Source of the DNA: Triticum aestivum
Lineage: Eukaryota > Streptophyta > Magnoliopsida > Poales > Poaceae
Reading direction: 5' to 3'
Length of the DNA stretch: 64,000 nucleotides
Assembly: GCF_018294505.1 (NCBI RefSeq)
Contig: NC_057794.1
Coordinates: 195,781,201-195,845,200 of the forward strand
This document shows, one piece after another, positions 1 through 10,063 of the stretch; the first letter of the stretch is position 1; every line of letters starts with the position of its first letter. A program made the translations under genes and the position numbers. Below the pieces are notes generated by a model. The model did no database searches. It saw only the letters and a list, made by a program, of their open reading frames with translations, and was not told the DNA's origin.

Positions 1-671
1 GGCTACTAAGTGGGTGGTGGGCAGGCAGCGAATTTCTTCGTCATCTGCATCCCATTCTAGCCGGACATAGTTCGTCCAAGGTTCTCCTGACAAGGAGAGA
101 GACCTTAATGAATTTAGCACATCGCCAAAAGGTGAGTGCTGAAAGATATCCGCGGAGATGAACGCCATGATCGGCGCCAAGTCGGATTTGATAGGCGCGG
201 ATGCAGGCGGCTCGGAGTCCGTGGCCGGAGAAGAATCAAGTGGTTCGGCGACACAGTTCTGATAAGGGGTGAAGTTAGTATCCGGCTCTATCGCCACTAA
301 GAGTGCGGCCTCCATGGCGGGGTCTATCCCTCCGCTCTCAGATGGCGCGATTTGCTCCCGATTGATGGCTGGAGTAGTCGCAGATGCGATCTCCCGAATA
401 TTGTCCAACGGCAGAGTAACGTCATGCTTGTCGTGACTGTGGGCGCACCTGACACGGGCTCGAATCCATAGAAGATCAAGTCTCCATGGATGTCGGCAGT
501 GTAGTTCAAGTTTCCGAATTTGACCTGATGCCCAGGGGCGTAGCTCTCGATCTGCTCCAGATGGCCAAGCGAATTAGCCTGCAGTGCGAAGCTGCCGAAT
601 ACAAAGATCTGTCCGGGGAGGAAAACTTGACCCTGGATCGCATCGCTGCCGATGATCGAAAGAGCCATCAA
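1..671 (-). pseudogene. Leader/gag-like coding region of a gypsy element, frameshifted and cut by the window edge
   Basis: Reading on the minus strand away from the LTR at 716-1169, an open frame starts at the ATG whose first base is 668 and runs to a stop at 324-326. A second frame is open from about 420 to position 1 and contains the acidic stretch DADDEEIR. The two frames overlap, and switching between them near 408-420 gives one continuous coding region, so I infer a single small indel there. No gag zinc knuckle or protease motif lies in the visible part. The position directly after the 5' LTR fits the N-terminal part of a gypsy gag polyprotein, or an extra ORF ahead of it. The rest lies beyond the left edge. 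The function of this leader protein is not recognised. Confidence 0.5.
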
Positions 672-715
672 GCCTTACAGTGACGACACAGTGGAACTCT
701 CAATCAAAGCACCAA

Positions 716-1169
716 TGTCGGTGTCAAAACCGGCGGATCTCGGGTAGGGGGTCCCGAACTGTGTGTCTAAGGAGGATGGTAACATGAGGTAGGGGACACG
801 ATGTTTAACCCAGGTTCGGGCCCTCTTGATGGAGATAATACCCTACGTCCTGCTTGATTGTTCTCGATGATGTGAGTATTACAAGAGTTGATCTACCATG
901 AGATCATAGAGGCTAAACCCTAGAAGCTAGCCTATGGTATGATTGTTTGTTGTCCTACGGACTAAACCCTCCGGTTTATATAGACACCGGAGGGGGCTAG
1001 GGTTACACAAAGTCGGTTACAAGGGAGGAGATCTACATATCCGTATTGCTTAGCTTGCCTTCCACGCCAAGGAGAGTCCCATCCGGACACTGGAGGAAGT
1101 CTTCAATCTTGTATCTTCATAGTCCAACAGTCCGGCTGTCTAGAGACCCCCTAATCCAGGACTCCCTCA
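716..1169 (-). repeat. 5' LTR (454 bp) of a minus-strand gypsy element
   Basis: On the minus strand this block begins TGAGGGAGTC and ends GACACCGACA, giving the TG..CA ends of an LTR. It contains a TATA motif near 976-984 and is followed (minus strand) by coding sequence at 671 and below, so it is a 5' LTR. The partner LTR is outside the window, so no target duplication can be checked; the flank on the right begins ACAGC at 1170. The element appears to have landed in the 3' part of TatA, because antisense-ORF sequence of that type resumes at 1180. Confidence 0.75.
967..994 (-). promoter_or_regulatory. TATA box in the loop of a 9-bp inverted repeat
   Basis: Positions 967-975 (CCCTCCGGT) and 986-994 (ACCGGAGGG) are perfect inverted repeats. 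The 10-nt loop 976-985 holds the minus-strand TATA motif TCTATATAA. It lies inside the 716-1169 LTR at a plausible core-promoter position. Confidence 0.5.
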
Positions 1170-1179
1170 ACAGCTCTAG

Positions 1180-1425
1180 CAGGAGCAAGCCAGCCGAATA
1201 GCGTCCCGGGCCAGCTACATCGCCGAGTTCGCTTTCCACGACGAGTTCCATACGGAGTGGACGGAAGACGGCAGGGCCGTGGACGGCAACGACTACGGCT
1301 TGCTCCTCCACGATCCAAAGGGGAGCTCGAAGGAGACGGGCGTCCATCATGACACGGGTGCTGAGGAGGACACTGGCGCCTCGCAGGACCCGAAGGCCGC
1401 CAGGGGAGAGCCGTCGACGTCGTGA
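1180..1425 (+). pseudogene. C-terminal fragment of an antisense extra ORF of TatA
   Basis: The plus-strand frame is open from just after a TAG at 1177-1179 to TGA at 1423-1425. It encodes an acidic, hydrophilic tail with the stretch EWTEDGRAVDGNDYG. It is antisense to the gypsy polyprotein and lies past the pol end, the position of antisense ORFs in Tat-lineage elements. The upstream part is removed by the element ending at 1169. I recognise no domain; the assignment rests on position, codon-like composition and the parallel with the longer plus-strand ORF at 13613-14686. Confidence 0.4.
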
Positions 1426-2449
1426 TGCGGCGCGGGAGATGCCTGAGACACTTTGTGTAAAATCTATTAAATAGCAGGTCCACCCACCCACTGGGGGTTT
1501 TATGGTGTAATGAACTCGAGCCATGGGCCTTTTCTTAAATACTTTGTGTAGATGTCGTGGGTGCTTTTGCTTTTTTGCCTTCCATTTTTTGGACCGATTT
1601 CATGCGTTTTTCCTATCTCAAACCTGCCCCCGCGAGTCACACGGCCGAGGCTCCGGTCCGTGACAAGGAGTTCGGTTCTTTGAGGGGAGCGCGCAGGACT
1701 TGGGTCCCTCGAAACGTTGTGCGTGAGCGAAACACCCACTGGGCCAGCTGGCGGCAATCCGGCAAAGCCGGTTGGCGAGCAGCCGGTCGTGCGGCTTTTC
1801 AGTTGATAAATGGTAGGCTAGGTTGATCGACCCGACAGCCTTTGACTTAGTGGATGAACCGTAAAGGAGCTTTGGCCCATTGTGCTTGCTAGCCGACAAC
1901 CAAAGCTGGATCTATGGCTTTAGGGCGAAGTGGGGTACCGCGGCATCCTAATTTTATCAGGAATCACCATGTAAGGTGGCGGGGTGGCGACCGAGCCGGC
2001 CAGCCCCCGAGCCCCTGGGTCAAGCGAGTCGGACCGGTGGCCGGGTTCAGTGGTATAGTGATGCAAGAAAATAAGGACACAGTAAATTGGTCGACAAATG
2101 GCAGCCCCCGAGTCTCGCTCGGAGACCCCATGGTTTCATGGATTTACAAAAGGGGACGATACATATGCTTGTGCGGCTAACTGTAAAACTGGCGGAGGAG
2201 TTCCGCATTCCACGGCCGGTTCATTTCTTCACCGACGGTGTCCTTCTTGCGGTTCCTTGACTTGCGTGCGTCGATGAGGTAGTAGGCGTTGCTGTCGTGC
2301 AAGGCGCTGCTCACGATGAATGGGCCCTCCCATGGAGGGGACAACTTGTGCTGGCCTGCCTGCCTTTGGACGAGTTGGAGGACGAGGTCGCCCTTGCGGA
2401 ATACGAGGGGCTTAATCTTCTTGCTATGGTAGTGCCCCAGGCCTTGCTG
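1426..2449 (-). other. Polyprotein tail and 3' noncoding region of TatA
   Basis: Between the antisense-ORF stop and the recognisable integrase there is no sustained open frame on either strand. The end nearest 2449 probably still encodes the extreme C-terminus of the polyprotein, but I cannot place its stop. Repeated short motifs (AGCCCCCGAG at about 2005 and 2102) occur here. Nothing else is recognised. Confidence 0.4.
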
Positions 2450-3477
2450 CTAGATGGCCGAGCGACTAAGCGCCAGGAGGCGTTCTTCTTCGAGAAGGTC
2501 GACGCCATCTTCGCAGTCTTCTCTGGCTTCGGCTTTGGTGTACATCGCGACGCGCGGTGAGTCGAACTCGACGTCGGTCGGGATGACGGCTTCGGCTCTG
2601 TAGACGAGGAAGAACGGGGTGAACCAGGTCGACCGATTTGGCGTGGTGCATAGACTCCAGAGAACGGCTGGCAACTCGTCAAGCCAGCTGCCGGGTGAAT
2701 GGATGAGTGGCTTGACAAGTTGCGGCTTGATGTCGGACAGGATGTGTCCATTGGCCTGTTCGAGCTGCCCGTTGGACTACGGATGCGCAACGGAGGCCAG
2801 GTCGAGGCAGATGTCGGAGACGGAGCAGTATTGCTCAAGCGCGCCCTTGGCGAAGTTGGTATCGGTGTCGGTGATGATGTTGTTCAGCATGCTGTAGCGC
2901 ACCGCAATGTCCTTGATGAACCGGACGGTTGTTGGCCCGTCCAATTTCTTGATTGGCCTTGCCTCGATCCACTTGGTGAATTTATACACTGCCACCAGCA
3001 AGTGCGTCATGCCGCCTCGACCGGTTTTGAAGAGTCCCACCATGTCGAGTGCCCAGACCGCGAAGGCCAGGCGATCGGTATGGTGCGGAGTGCTGACTCC
3101 GGCTGGTGGCTGCGTTTGTTGAAGCGCTGGCATCCCTCACACTTGTGGACAAGCGACTCGGCATCTTGTAGGGCCATGGGCCAGTAGAAACCGTGGCGGA
3201 ATGCCTTGGCCACCAGGGATCGTGATGCGGCATGGTGCCCGCACTCGCCCTGATTTATGTCGAGGAGGATGTCGATGCCCCGTTCCTCCTCGACGCAGCG
3301 CTGGAACACGCCGGTGGAGCTGCGCTTGATGAGCTCGTTGTTAATGATGCTGTAGGAGGACGCCCGACGCTGCACTTGCCGAGCTTCGGTCTCATCCATG
3401 GGGAGAACCCCGTTCTCCAAAAATTCTGATATTGGGAGGGCCCAAGATGGAGCCGTAACCACGGCGAAGATGGCCAC
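2450..3477 (-). pseudogene. TatA integrase, broken
   Basis: Integrase inserts the cDNA into the genome. The segment 3477-3007 carries the N-terminal zinc-binding domain, with an HH pair followed about 30 residues on by CEGC. Coding then moves to the frame 3133-2777, which holds the catalytic core: the first Asp in LDMVGLF, the second in IITDTDTNF. A TAG at 2777-2779 falls just before SNGQLEQANG, which would supply the catalytic Glu. Downstream frames to about 2450 resemble the C-terminal part. At least one frameshift near 3130-3010 and one nonsense codon inactivate it. Confidence 0.8.
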
Positions 3478-3639
3478 GGGTTGAGCAGTCCCCGGGTCAG
3501 GGATGGCGACGGCCGGGTCCGGGATGATGGTGGCCGGGTCGAGATGAGCAGCCCTGGGCCGGGTTCAACAGTGCCCGGGCCGGGTTGAGGTGCGGCCGGG
3601 TCATCTAGAACGTGGATGGACTCGGAGTCCGGTGATGGC

Positions 3640-4067
3640 TTGGCGGACGGCTTGCGCAGGTGCTCGAGGGAGACGTCGGACGGGATGGCTTGTCGTGACA
3701 AGGTGATCTTGGTGAGCGTGTTGGCTGCTTCGTTCTCCCCACGCGGGACTTGGAGGAACTCGCAGCCCTCGAAGGATCCGGACAGCTTCTAGACAAGGAA
3801 GCGGTAGCTTGCCATGTTGGAGTCACGGGCGTCCCATTCACCGGAGCACTGCTGCACCACCAGGTCCGAGTCGCCATGGCACAGGATGCGCCGGATGCCG
3901 AGTTCCTTGGCAAGCCAGAGGCCGTGCACAAGGGCTTTGTACTCGGCGACGTTGTTGGAGGCAGCGAAGTGGATCTAGAGCACGTAGCGGATCCGGTCGC
4001 CCTTTGGGGACGACAGTACGATGCCGTCCCCAAAGCCGAGTTGCATCTTGGACCCGTCGAAGTGCAT
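3640..4067 (-). pseudogene. TatA archaeal-type RNase H (second RNase H), two nonsense codons
   Basis: Reading from the minus-strand ATG at 4067, the frame gives HFDGS at its start, then SNNVAEYKALVHGL and GDSDLVVQQ, the spaced D, E, D carboxylates of an RNase H fold. It is separate from the RT-linked RNase H at 4093-4665, so the element carries two RNase H domains, as in the Tat lineage. TAG codons at 3975-3977 and 3789-3791 interrupt the same frame; beyond them it continues as ENEAANTL. Open frames on other strands here are shadows. Confidence 0.75.
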
Positions 4068-4092
4068 GCGTCGAGTCGGGAGGCGGCGGCAA

Positions 4093-5450
4093 CTAGTCGG
4101 TCTCGATCCAGTCAATGAGGAAGTCGGCCAGGGCTTGGGACTTGATCGCGGTGCGGGGCACGTAGAGGATGGTGTGGTAGGCTAGCTGGATCGCCCACTT
4201 GGCAACCCGGCCAGAGACATCCCGGCACCCGATGATTTCTCCGATAGGCATCGTGCTGACCATGGTGACAACATGCTCTTGGAAATACTGCTTCAGCTTC
4301 TTGTCGGTGAAGTACACGTCGTAACATATCTTCTAGTAGTGCGGGTAGTTCTGCTTGGAGATGGAGAGCACCTCGCTCAGGTAGTAGACTGGGCGCTGGA
4401 CGGCTTGTATCTTGCCCTCCTCTGGTGGCTCGACCACCAGCACCGTGCTGACCGCTCGTGAGGTCGCGGCTATGTAGAGCAACAACGGCTTCTTGTCGGT
4501 CGGCGCGACCAGGACTGGTGCGGTGGAGAGCATGTGCTTGAGGTCTTGGAAGGCCTCGTCTGCCTTGCTGTTCCATTCGAACGGGCTCATCTTCTTCATC
4601 AGTTGGTATAGGGGTAGCGCCCCCTCGGCCAGCCGGCATGGAAACCGGCTGATGAGGCCAAGCATCCAGTGAACTTCTGGACATCGCGCAGCCGAGCCGG
4701 CTTGCGCATGCGCTTGATGGCATTGATCTTCTCCGGGTTCTCCTCAATGTCGTGTTCTGAGACGAGGAAGTCGAGTAGCTTTCCGGCCGGGACACTGAAG
4801 ACGCATTTTTCCGGGTTAAGCTTGACCTTTTATTCGTGGAGGTTGGCGACGGTTTCCTTCAAATCGTCGAGGAGCGTGGGGTGCTGCTTGGTCTTCACCA
4901 CGATGTCGTGCACGTATACGAGGATATTGTGGCCGAGTTGCGGCTGTAGGCATTTCTGCATGCAGCGCTGGAAGGTGGCACCGGCGTTCTTCAAGCCGAA
5001 CGACATGGTGATGTAGCAATACGCCCAAAAGGGCGTGATGAAGGATGTCTTCAGGGTGTCGGCCGGGTCCAGCTTGATCTGGTGGTAGCCGGAGTAAGCG
5101 TCCAGGAAGGACAGGAGCTCACACTCGGCGGTCGAGTCGATGACTTGGTCGATCCACGGGAGGGCGAAGGGATCCTTGGGACAGGCCATGTTGAGGCTGG
5201 TGTAGTCGATACACATACGCCAGGTCTTGTTCTTCTTGAGTACGAGGACTGGATTGGCCAGTCACTCGGGGTGAAACACTTCCATTATGAAGCTAGCCGC
5301 CAAAAGCTTGGCGACCTCTTCACCAATGGTCCTTCTCTTCTCTTCGGAAAATCTTCGTAGGTGTTGATGGATAGGCTTGGCGTCCTTGTGAACGTGAAGT
5401 TTGTGCTCGGCGTACTTCCTTGGGATACCGGCATGTCCTTGGGGGTCCAT
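4093..5450 (-). pseudogene. TatA reverse transcriptase and RNase H, broken
   Basis: This region converts element RNA to DNA. Reading down from 5450, RT motifs appear in order: the N-terminal fingers, a stop at 5262-5264, then MCIDYTSLN, LDAYSGYHQI, SFGLKNAGATFQR and the polymerase motif as YVHDIVV. Gypsy RTs have YVDD or a close variant here, so the first catalytic Asp has become His. A stop at 4830 follows; the RNase H part continues at 4665-4333 and 4317-4093 (ending QALADFLIDW) with further stops. The changed catalytic residue alone should abolish activity. Confidence 0.85.
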
Positions 5451-5497
5451 GCGAAGATATCCCGATTCTCATGGAGGAAGTCGACGAGCTCACCTTC

Positions 5498-6442
5498 CTA
5501 TTTGCTGTCGAGGCAGGCGCCTATGACAACGTACTTGCTGCAGCTAGGGTCTTTTGGGTTGAGCTTCACTTTCTTGGTCTCCTTGGAGGTCTTGAAGGCG
5601 GCCTCGTTGGCCGGGTCTGGGGTCGAGATCAACACGGCGGAGGCCTTGCCTGCCAGGGCGACGATCCGGTCGAGCTGGCGCCGCTCCTCGGGAATGTCAA
5701 GCGACTCTGCCAACTTGGTGCCGTCTCGGGCGCACTCCAGGGACTTGTGGTAATCGCCGATGATGGTGATGAGGCCCTTGGGACCCGACATCTTCATCTT
5801 CAGGTACGCGTAGTGGGGAACCGCCATGAACTTGGTGAGCGCGGGCCAGCTCAGCAACGCGTGTTACGCGTTGGACAGGTCCACCACCTCGAACCAGATC
5901 GGTTCGTGCCGGAAGTGGCTGCTGTCACCGAGCAGGACATCTAGCCGGACCCGGCCAATGGGGGAGGAGGAGATGCCGGGCACGATGCCGTGGAAGATCG
6001 TTCGGGTCGACTCCAGGTCCTCGGCCTTGAGGCCGAGCTTGGTCATCGTGTCGTGGTAGAGGATGTTGATGCTGCTGCCGCCGTCGATGAGGACTCGGGA
6101 GAACTTGCATGTGCGCCGCGCGATGATGGTGGGGTTGAGGACGAGGGCGTAAACACCTGGACTCGGCATGACTACCGGGTGATCCTCCCGGGTCTAGGTG
6201 ATCGGGCGATCCGACCAATACATGAACTCCGGCTCGGCCGGGACGACGGTGTTCACCTCCTGCCGAAGGAGGCACTCACTGCGCTTGTTGCCGCCAAGGC
6301 TGGTGAAGACGACGTAGACTGCGTTCTGGTCCGAGTAGGCGTCGTCGCGCATCGCGCCGCCAGCTATAGACAGCGGTGGAGGCGGAGGCAGCTGCCCCGC
6401 GCCTGGAGCCGGAGCGGGAGGGGGCGGGACGTTGCCCCTCAT
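5498..6442 (-). pseudogene. TatA aspartic protease and gag-pol linker, stops in frame
   Basis: The retroviral-type protease would cleave the polyprotein. One minus-strand frame runs 6442-5498 with stops after 6194 and 5864. The active-site motif is LIDGGSSINIL at about 6086-6054, followed by a flap-like glycine-rich stretch GISSSPIGRV. After the 5864 stop the same frame continues as LLSWPALTKFMA. IDGGSS is typical of Tat-like proteases. Two in-frame stops make it a pseudogene, although the catalytic Asp is still present. Confidence 0.75.
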
Positions 6443-6479
6443 GGTGCACTTGGTGATGGTGCACTACCAAAGTGTGTGC

Positions 6480-8398
6480 ATGGAGGGTTTTGCGCCACTG
6501 TGGTGCTTTCAGGGGGCGTCAAGCATCTGCTCGAAGCTCATGGCGGGTTGCCATGCCGTCTTGCCGGTTTGCCGGCGCTTCGCCGCCGGGTCCGCCGCGG
6601 GCTCGGTGGCCACAACGAGCCGGTTGTCTTGACGCGGTGCCGGCTGGTCGGCCTTGCACTTGTTGTTCTGGTGATGCTGCTGTCGGCCGCTTTCGTCGGC
6701 CGGCTTTGGAGGGGGAACTGGCTTCGCCTTGCCGGCTTCATCCAGCGCCGCCTTGATCTTCATGGCGGAGTCGGCGTTGGTGTACTTGTCTGCCGTCACC
6801 ATGAGCGTGGACATAGTCCCCAGCTCGGAGCGTAAGAGCTTGTGCTTGAGGAGGGTGTCGTCTCGGCACCCGCTGACGAAGTACTGGATCGCCTGGACTT
6901 CACGGTCGCCCTCGCAGCTGTTCCGGAGCTCGGTCCAGCTTGCGAGGAACTCGCGACCAGTCTCCGTAGGCCCTTGCACGCACATGGCGAGCTGGCTAGG
7001 TCGGCCGATCGCTTGTAGGTCCCAGTGAAGTTGCGGATGAAGGCTTCCTCGAAGTCCACCCACGTGTTGATGCTGCCCATCGGCAGGCTGTTCAACCACG
7101 TGCGGGCCGACCCTTGGAGCATGAGCGGTGCGTAGCGCACGGCGAGACGATGATTGGCATCGGTGATGCCAATGGCCGTGATGTAGTCGGTGAGCCAGTC
7201 TTCTGGCTTCACCATCCCGTTGTACTTGGGGGTGTCGCGGGGGAGCATGAATCCTTTGGGAAAGAGCTCCTCCCGGATGCGCGGGCCGATGCACGCCGGC
7301 CCAATAGCACCGCTCTCCTCCACCTCTAGGGAGTGAGCGAGCTGATCGAGGCGCTGGCGAGCGTCTGTGTCGTCGATGGCGTGTGGGCCGAGTCGACTTG
7401 TGGCCAGGCCACGGGGAGCCGTGTCGGTTGGAGCCGGACGCCAGCCATGCAGGCTGGGTCTGTGCTGGATCTCTAGGACAGGCTCGTCGCCCAATCCGCT
7501 GGCGGCTGTAGCGGCCGGGTCGCGCTGAGTTCGGGCTTGGCCGGAGTGCGCCTTGTCGGGTGGCGAGGAAGCGGTGTGCAGAAGTTCGCCGGGCCCGCAA
7601 AGGTGGGTGGAGCAGGATCCCGCCAGCTCGGCGAGCTGGTTGAGGTGGTCCTGCTGGAGTGTTGGCGGCGTGGAGGAGTTTCCGCATCCGCCCGATGCGC
7701 TCTTTCAGCTCCTCACCCGCGAGCTGATCCAGGCCAGCTGCGGCTGCCTGGGCAGCACGCATGTTCTTCGCTGGGGTCTCAGAGACGGTTGGGACGGCGC
7801 CGAGGGCCCGGACGATCGCTCCTCACCGGGCACGCACATCGGCGACCCGGCTTGGTTTGGCCTCGGCGGGCGTGAATTCGTAGGTGGCATCGCGCTCCAG
7901 CTGAGCGGCGTATAGGCGACGCTGAGTGGCGACGAGCGTCTCGGACAGGTCCAGCATCTGCTGGCGCCTTTCCTCGAGCAGGGTTCAGTCCTCAGCGACG
8001 TTAGTGGCGTCGATGTCAGTGCCTATGGGGATGCGGAGGCTCTGCATTGTGGCGCGCAATGGATAGGACGGCTCGATCTGATCCGCTACGGCCCTGGCTT
8101 CGGCAGCCTTCCTCGTCTTGCTCAATGAGGAGGTGGCGCCGTCGCCGGTGACGAAGACCTCCACATGGACGTCCATTGCCTCGGCGGAAACGCCGCCACC
8201 GAGGGAGAGGGGAGAGTCGGAGTAGCTAAGCACCTCGCTGGGGTACTCGTCGGCCGCGAACGCATCGTTGATGCGCATCGCGGCGAAGGAGGTGGCAAGC
8301 GCGCCAACGACCTCGTCCGCCAGCGCAATGGACTCCTCGGTGTAGGAGAAGGGCCCCATCTGAATCATGCTCCTGGCCAGCTCCTCGAGCTGCCCCAT
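6480..8398 (-). pseudogene. TatA gag, frameshifted
   Basis: Gag forms the virus-like particle. The likely start is the minus-strand ATG at 8398, directly after the PBS (MGQLEELARSM). A TGA at 7985-7987 interrupts it. The gag core lies at about 7290-7000 (EDWLTDYITAIGI, ARTWLNSLPMGSI, FEEAFIRNFTGTYKR). Its C-terminal part, from about 7000 to 6509, is in another frame (ELRNSCEGDREVQAIQYFVSG). Frame changes therefore occur near 7660 and near 7010. A TGA at 6509-6511 and a TAG shortly after fall where a knuckle-like C..H..C region would be. Confidence 0.75.
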
Positions 8399-8410
8399 GG
8401 TGGGCGCCAA
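8399..8410 (-). other. Primer-binding site of TatA
   Basis: One nucleotide inside the LTR end, the minus strand reads TTGGCGCCCACC followed by the gag ATG region. TGGCGCC cores are typical tRNA 3'-end complements. The exact tRNA was not determined; it is not the initiator-Met type used by the LARD and Tek elements here. Confidence 0.55.
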
Positions 8411-8411
8411 C

Positions 8412-9441
8412 TGTCGTGGTGGGCGCACAGCAGATGCCAAGGGATGGCTAAAGAGAGGAGGAGGCTCAAGGGCGCTGGTGGACTCCAAAGGCGGGGATGG
8501 CATGAGCGGACGTGGGATGCCGGACATACCCAGGTTCAGGGCTCTCCGGAGAGATAATACCCCTAGTCCTGCGGAGTGTAGTTAGATGATCGATAGTACA
8601 ATGTTGCTCCTGGAGCTGTATGGTGGAGGAAGGAAGCTGGCCGAGGCTTGGGCTGCTCCTTCTCTCAGGTGTTGCTGTTTTGTGGCTAGTCCTATGCTTA
8701 CTTGCTTTTCTCTCGTATGTGTTTTCTGCTTGCCCTCTCACTCGCTCCCCATATGATCGTGGGCTCCCGGGGGGTTTTATAGTCCAACCCCCCGGGGGTA
8801 CAATGGTAGTGTTATAAGTCGGTGGGTCCGTATTGTCGGTGTCCGGGGACCCGGGCTGGGTCCGCTGAGGGCTTGTGGTTTGCCGGGTTCCCCTATGTGT
8901 GGGCTCCGCATGCCTAGGGGGTTGTGCACCGTCTTGTCAATCGTCAGGGTGTGGCCGAGTCGAGTCGCGTAAAGTGCTCTCCGTCAGATTGCCACTTGTT
9001 GTCGTCAGTGGTGAAGGCGGGGGCACTGTAGCCACACCGGCCCTGGTCAGCGGGTAGGTGAGGGGCACTGTTGCCACATTCCTGCTGACCAGAGGCATGG
9101 GCGGGGCACTGTTGCCTCGGTCATCGTTGATTTAAGTCTCGTCCCCATCATACGACCTGGATGGGACGGGAGTTGACCAGCGGCTGGACTGCGTAGCACG
9201 CCACGGGTGGCGCTGGCTTGTTGAGGAGGCTTTGGTCGTGTTGGGTTCGGCTGTCTTGCGCTAGTTGTTGGGGTTGAGTCGACGTGTCTTGCCGGGTCGG
9301 CTAGTCTGGCCGGCTTGCGGGGCTTGGCCGGGTCGAGCGACCTGGCCAAGCGTGTGCCGGTATTGAGGGGCGGTGCCAACCCCGTTGTTTTTTGAAGAGG
9401 ATCCGGGTTCCGTTGCCTGCCAGAGGTCCATCCCCCCGACA
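8412..9441 (-). repeat. 5' LTR (about 1030 bp) of TatA
   Basis: On the minus strand it starts TGTCGGGGGGATGG at 9441 and ends ACCACGACA at 8412, adjacent to a PBS. TATA lies in the hairpin at 8766-8796. The right flank is CGAGG (9442-9446), but without the 3' LTR the target duplication cannot be checked. ORFs called inside it are not coding. Confidence 0.7.
8766..8796 (-). promoter_or_regulatory. TATA box in the loop of an 11-bp GC-rich inverted repeat
   Basis: CCCGGGGGGTT (8766-8776) and AACCCCCCGGG (8786-8796) pair perfectly. The 9-nt loop 8777-8785 contains the minus-strand ACTATAA. It lies within the TatA LTR at a core-promoter position. Confidence 0.5.
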
Positions 9442-10063
9442 CGAGGACTGCATCATCCGCCTGCTAGTGACCAGGGTCACGGTGAAGAAGATAGGAGAGA
9501 TCAAACCGCTAATGGACCCTTGGGTTCATGTAATGATGTTATTAGTTGAGTCGAGAATGGTCTTGAATGAACTTGCCATGCTAGCCGATGTGATGACGTT
9601 GCACCAATCAATGAGTTCCTCCACCATGTCATCATTCAGATCGGGGCAAGAATAACGGGGTCGTTACTGGCCTGTTCCCTCCATGGAGAAGACAATCGAA
9701 CAATGATAGACGGAAGGGTGAAAGCAAATCGAGGAGGGAGGAAGAGCGTGCGACAGCAGTTGCAAATCAGTAGGGAAGGCGAAGAGTCGGTGGACGGTTG
9801 CCATGGTACACGAAGAGACACCCTGGCCTACATAGACGTCCATTTGGAAATTTTGTAAAAGGACTCGTCGTCATCTTACTGACATGTTGGAACGGGACCA
9901 CATGTCAACTAAGAGGCTAGTGGGGAGTGGACCATTGCCACAGAGGTGACACAGTGATGACAAGGCCGTCCTGTCAGACGTAGCGCCCACGCGGGATGGC
10001 TTCCGTCCCCCACACAAGCGAAGCCAATTCGCACCCCCACACGGTTGGTCCGCCATGCCGCTA
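9442..10063. other. Unassigned interval between TatA and the GRF segment
   Basis: I see no sustained coding, LTR or RNA gene signal here. Base composition is moderate and unlike the adjacent GC-rich LTR. It may be the older sequence into which TatA inserted. Confidence 0.3.

Larger units (their letters stand above)
1170..9441 (-). mobile_element. TatA: decayed Ty3/gypsy retrotransposon of Tat type
   Basis: Minus-strand order is 5' LTR (8412-9441), PBS, gag, aspartic protease, reverse transcriptase, RNase H, a second archaeal-type RNase H, then integrase. The RT-before-integrase order makes it Ty3/gypsy; the dual RNase H is the known hallmark of the Tat lineage. A plus-strand ORF fragment lies beyond the end of pol at 1180-1425, matching the antisense extra ORFs reported in this lineage. 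The 3' LTR is not seen: the left side is interrupted by the element at 1-1169. Every domain carries stops or frameshifts, so the copy is dead. Confidence 0.85.

Noticed and set aside
5990..6835. 281-residue plus-strand ORF opposite the TatA protease and gag
   Set aside because: It is the complement of recognisable minus-strand coding sequence with no domain of its own.
6509..7762. One intact 417-residue gag protein
   Set aside because: The middle third is a shadow frame; true gag motifs for that part are in the overlapping frame 7494-6796.
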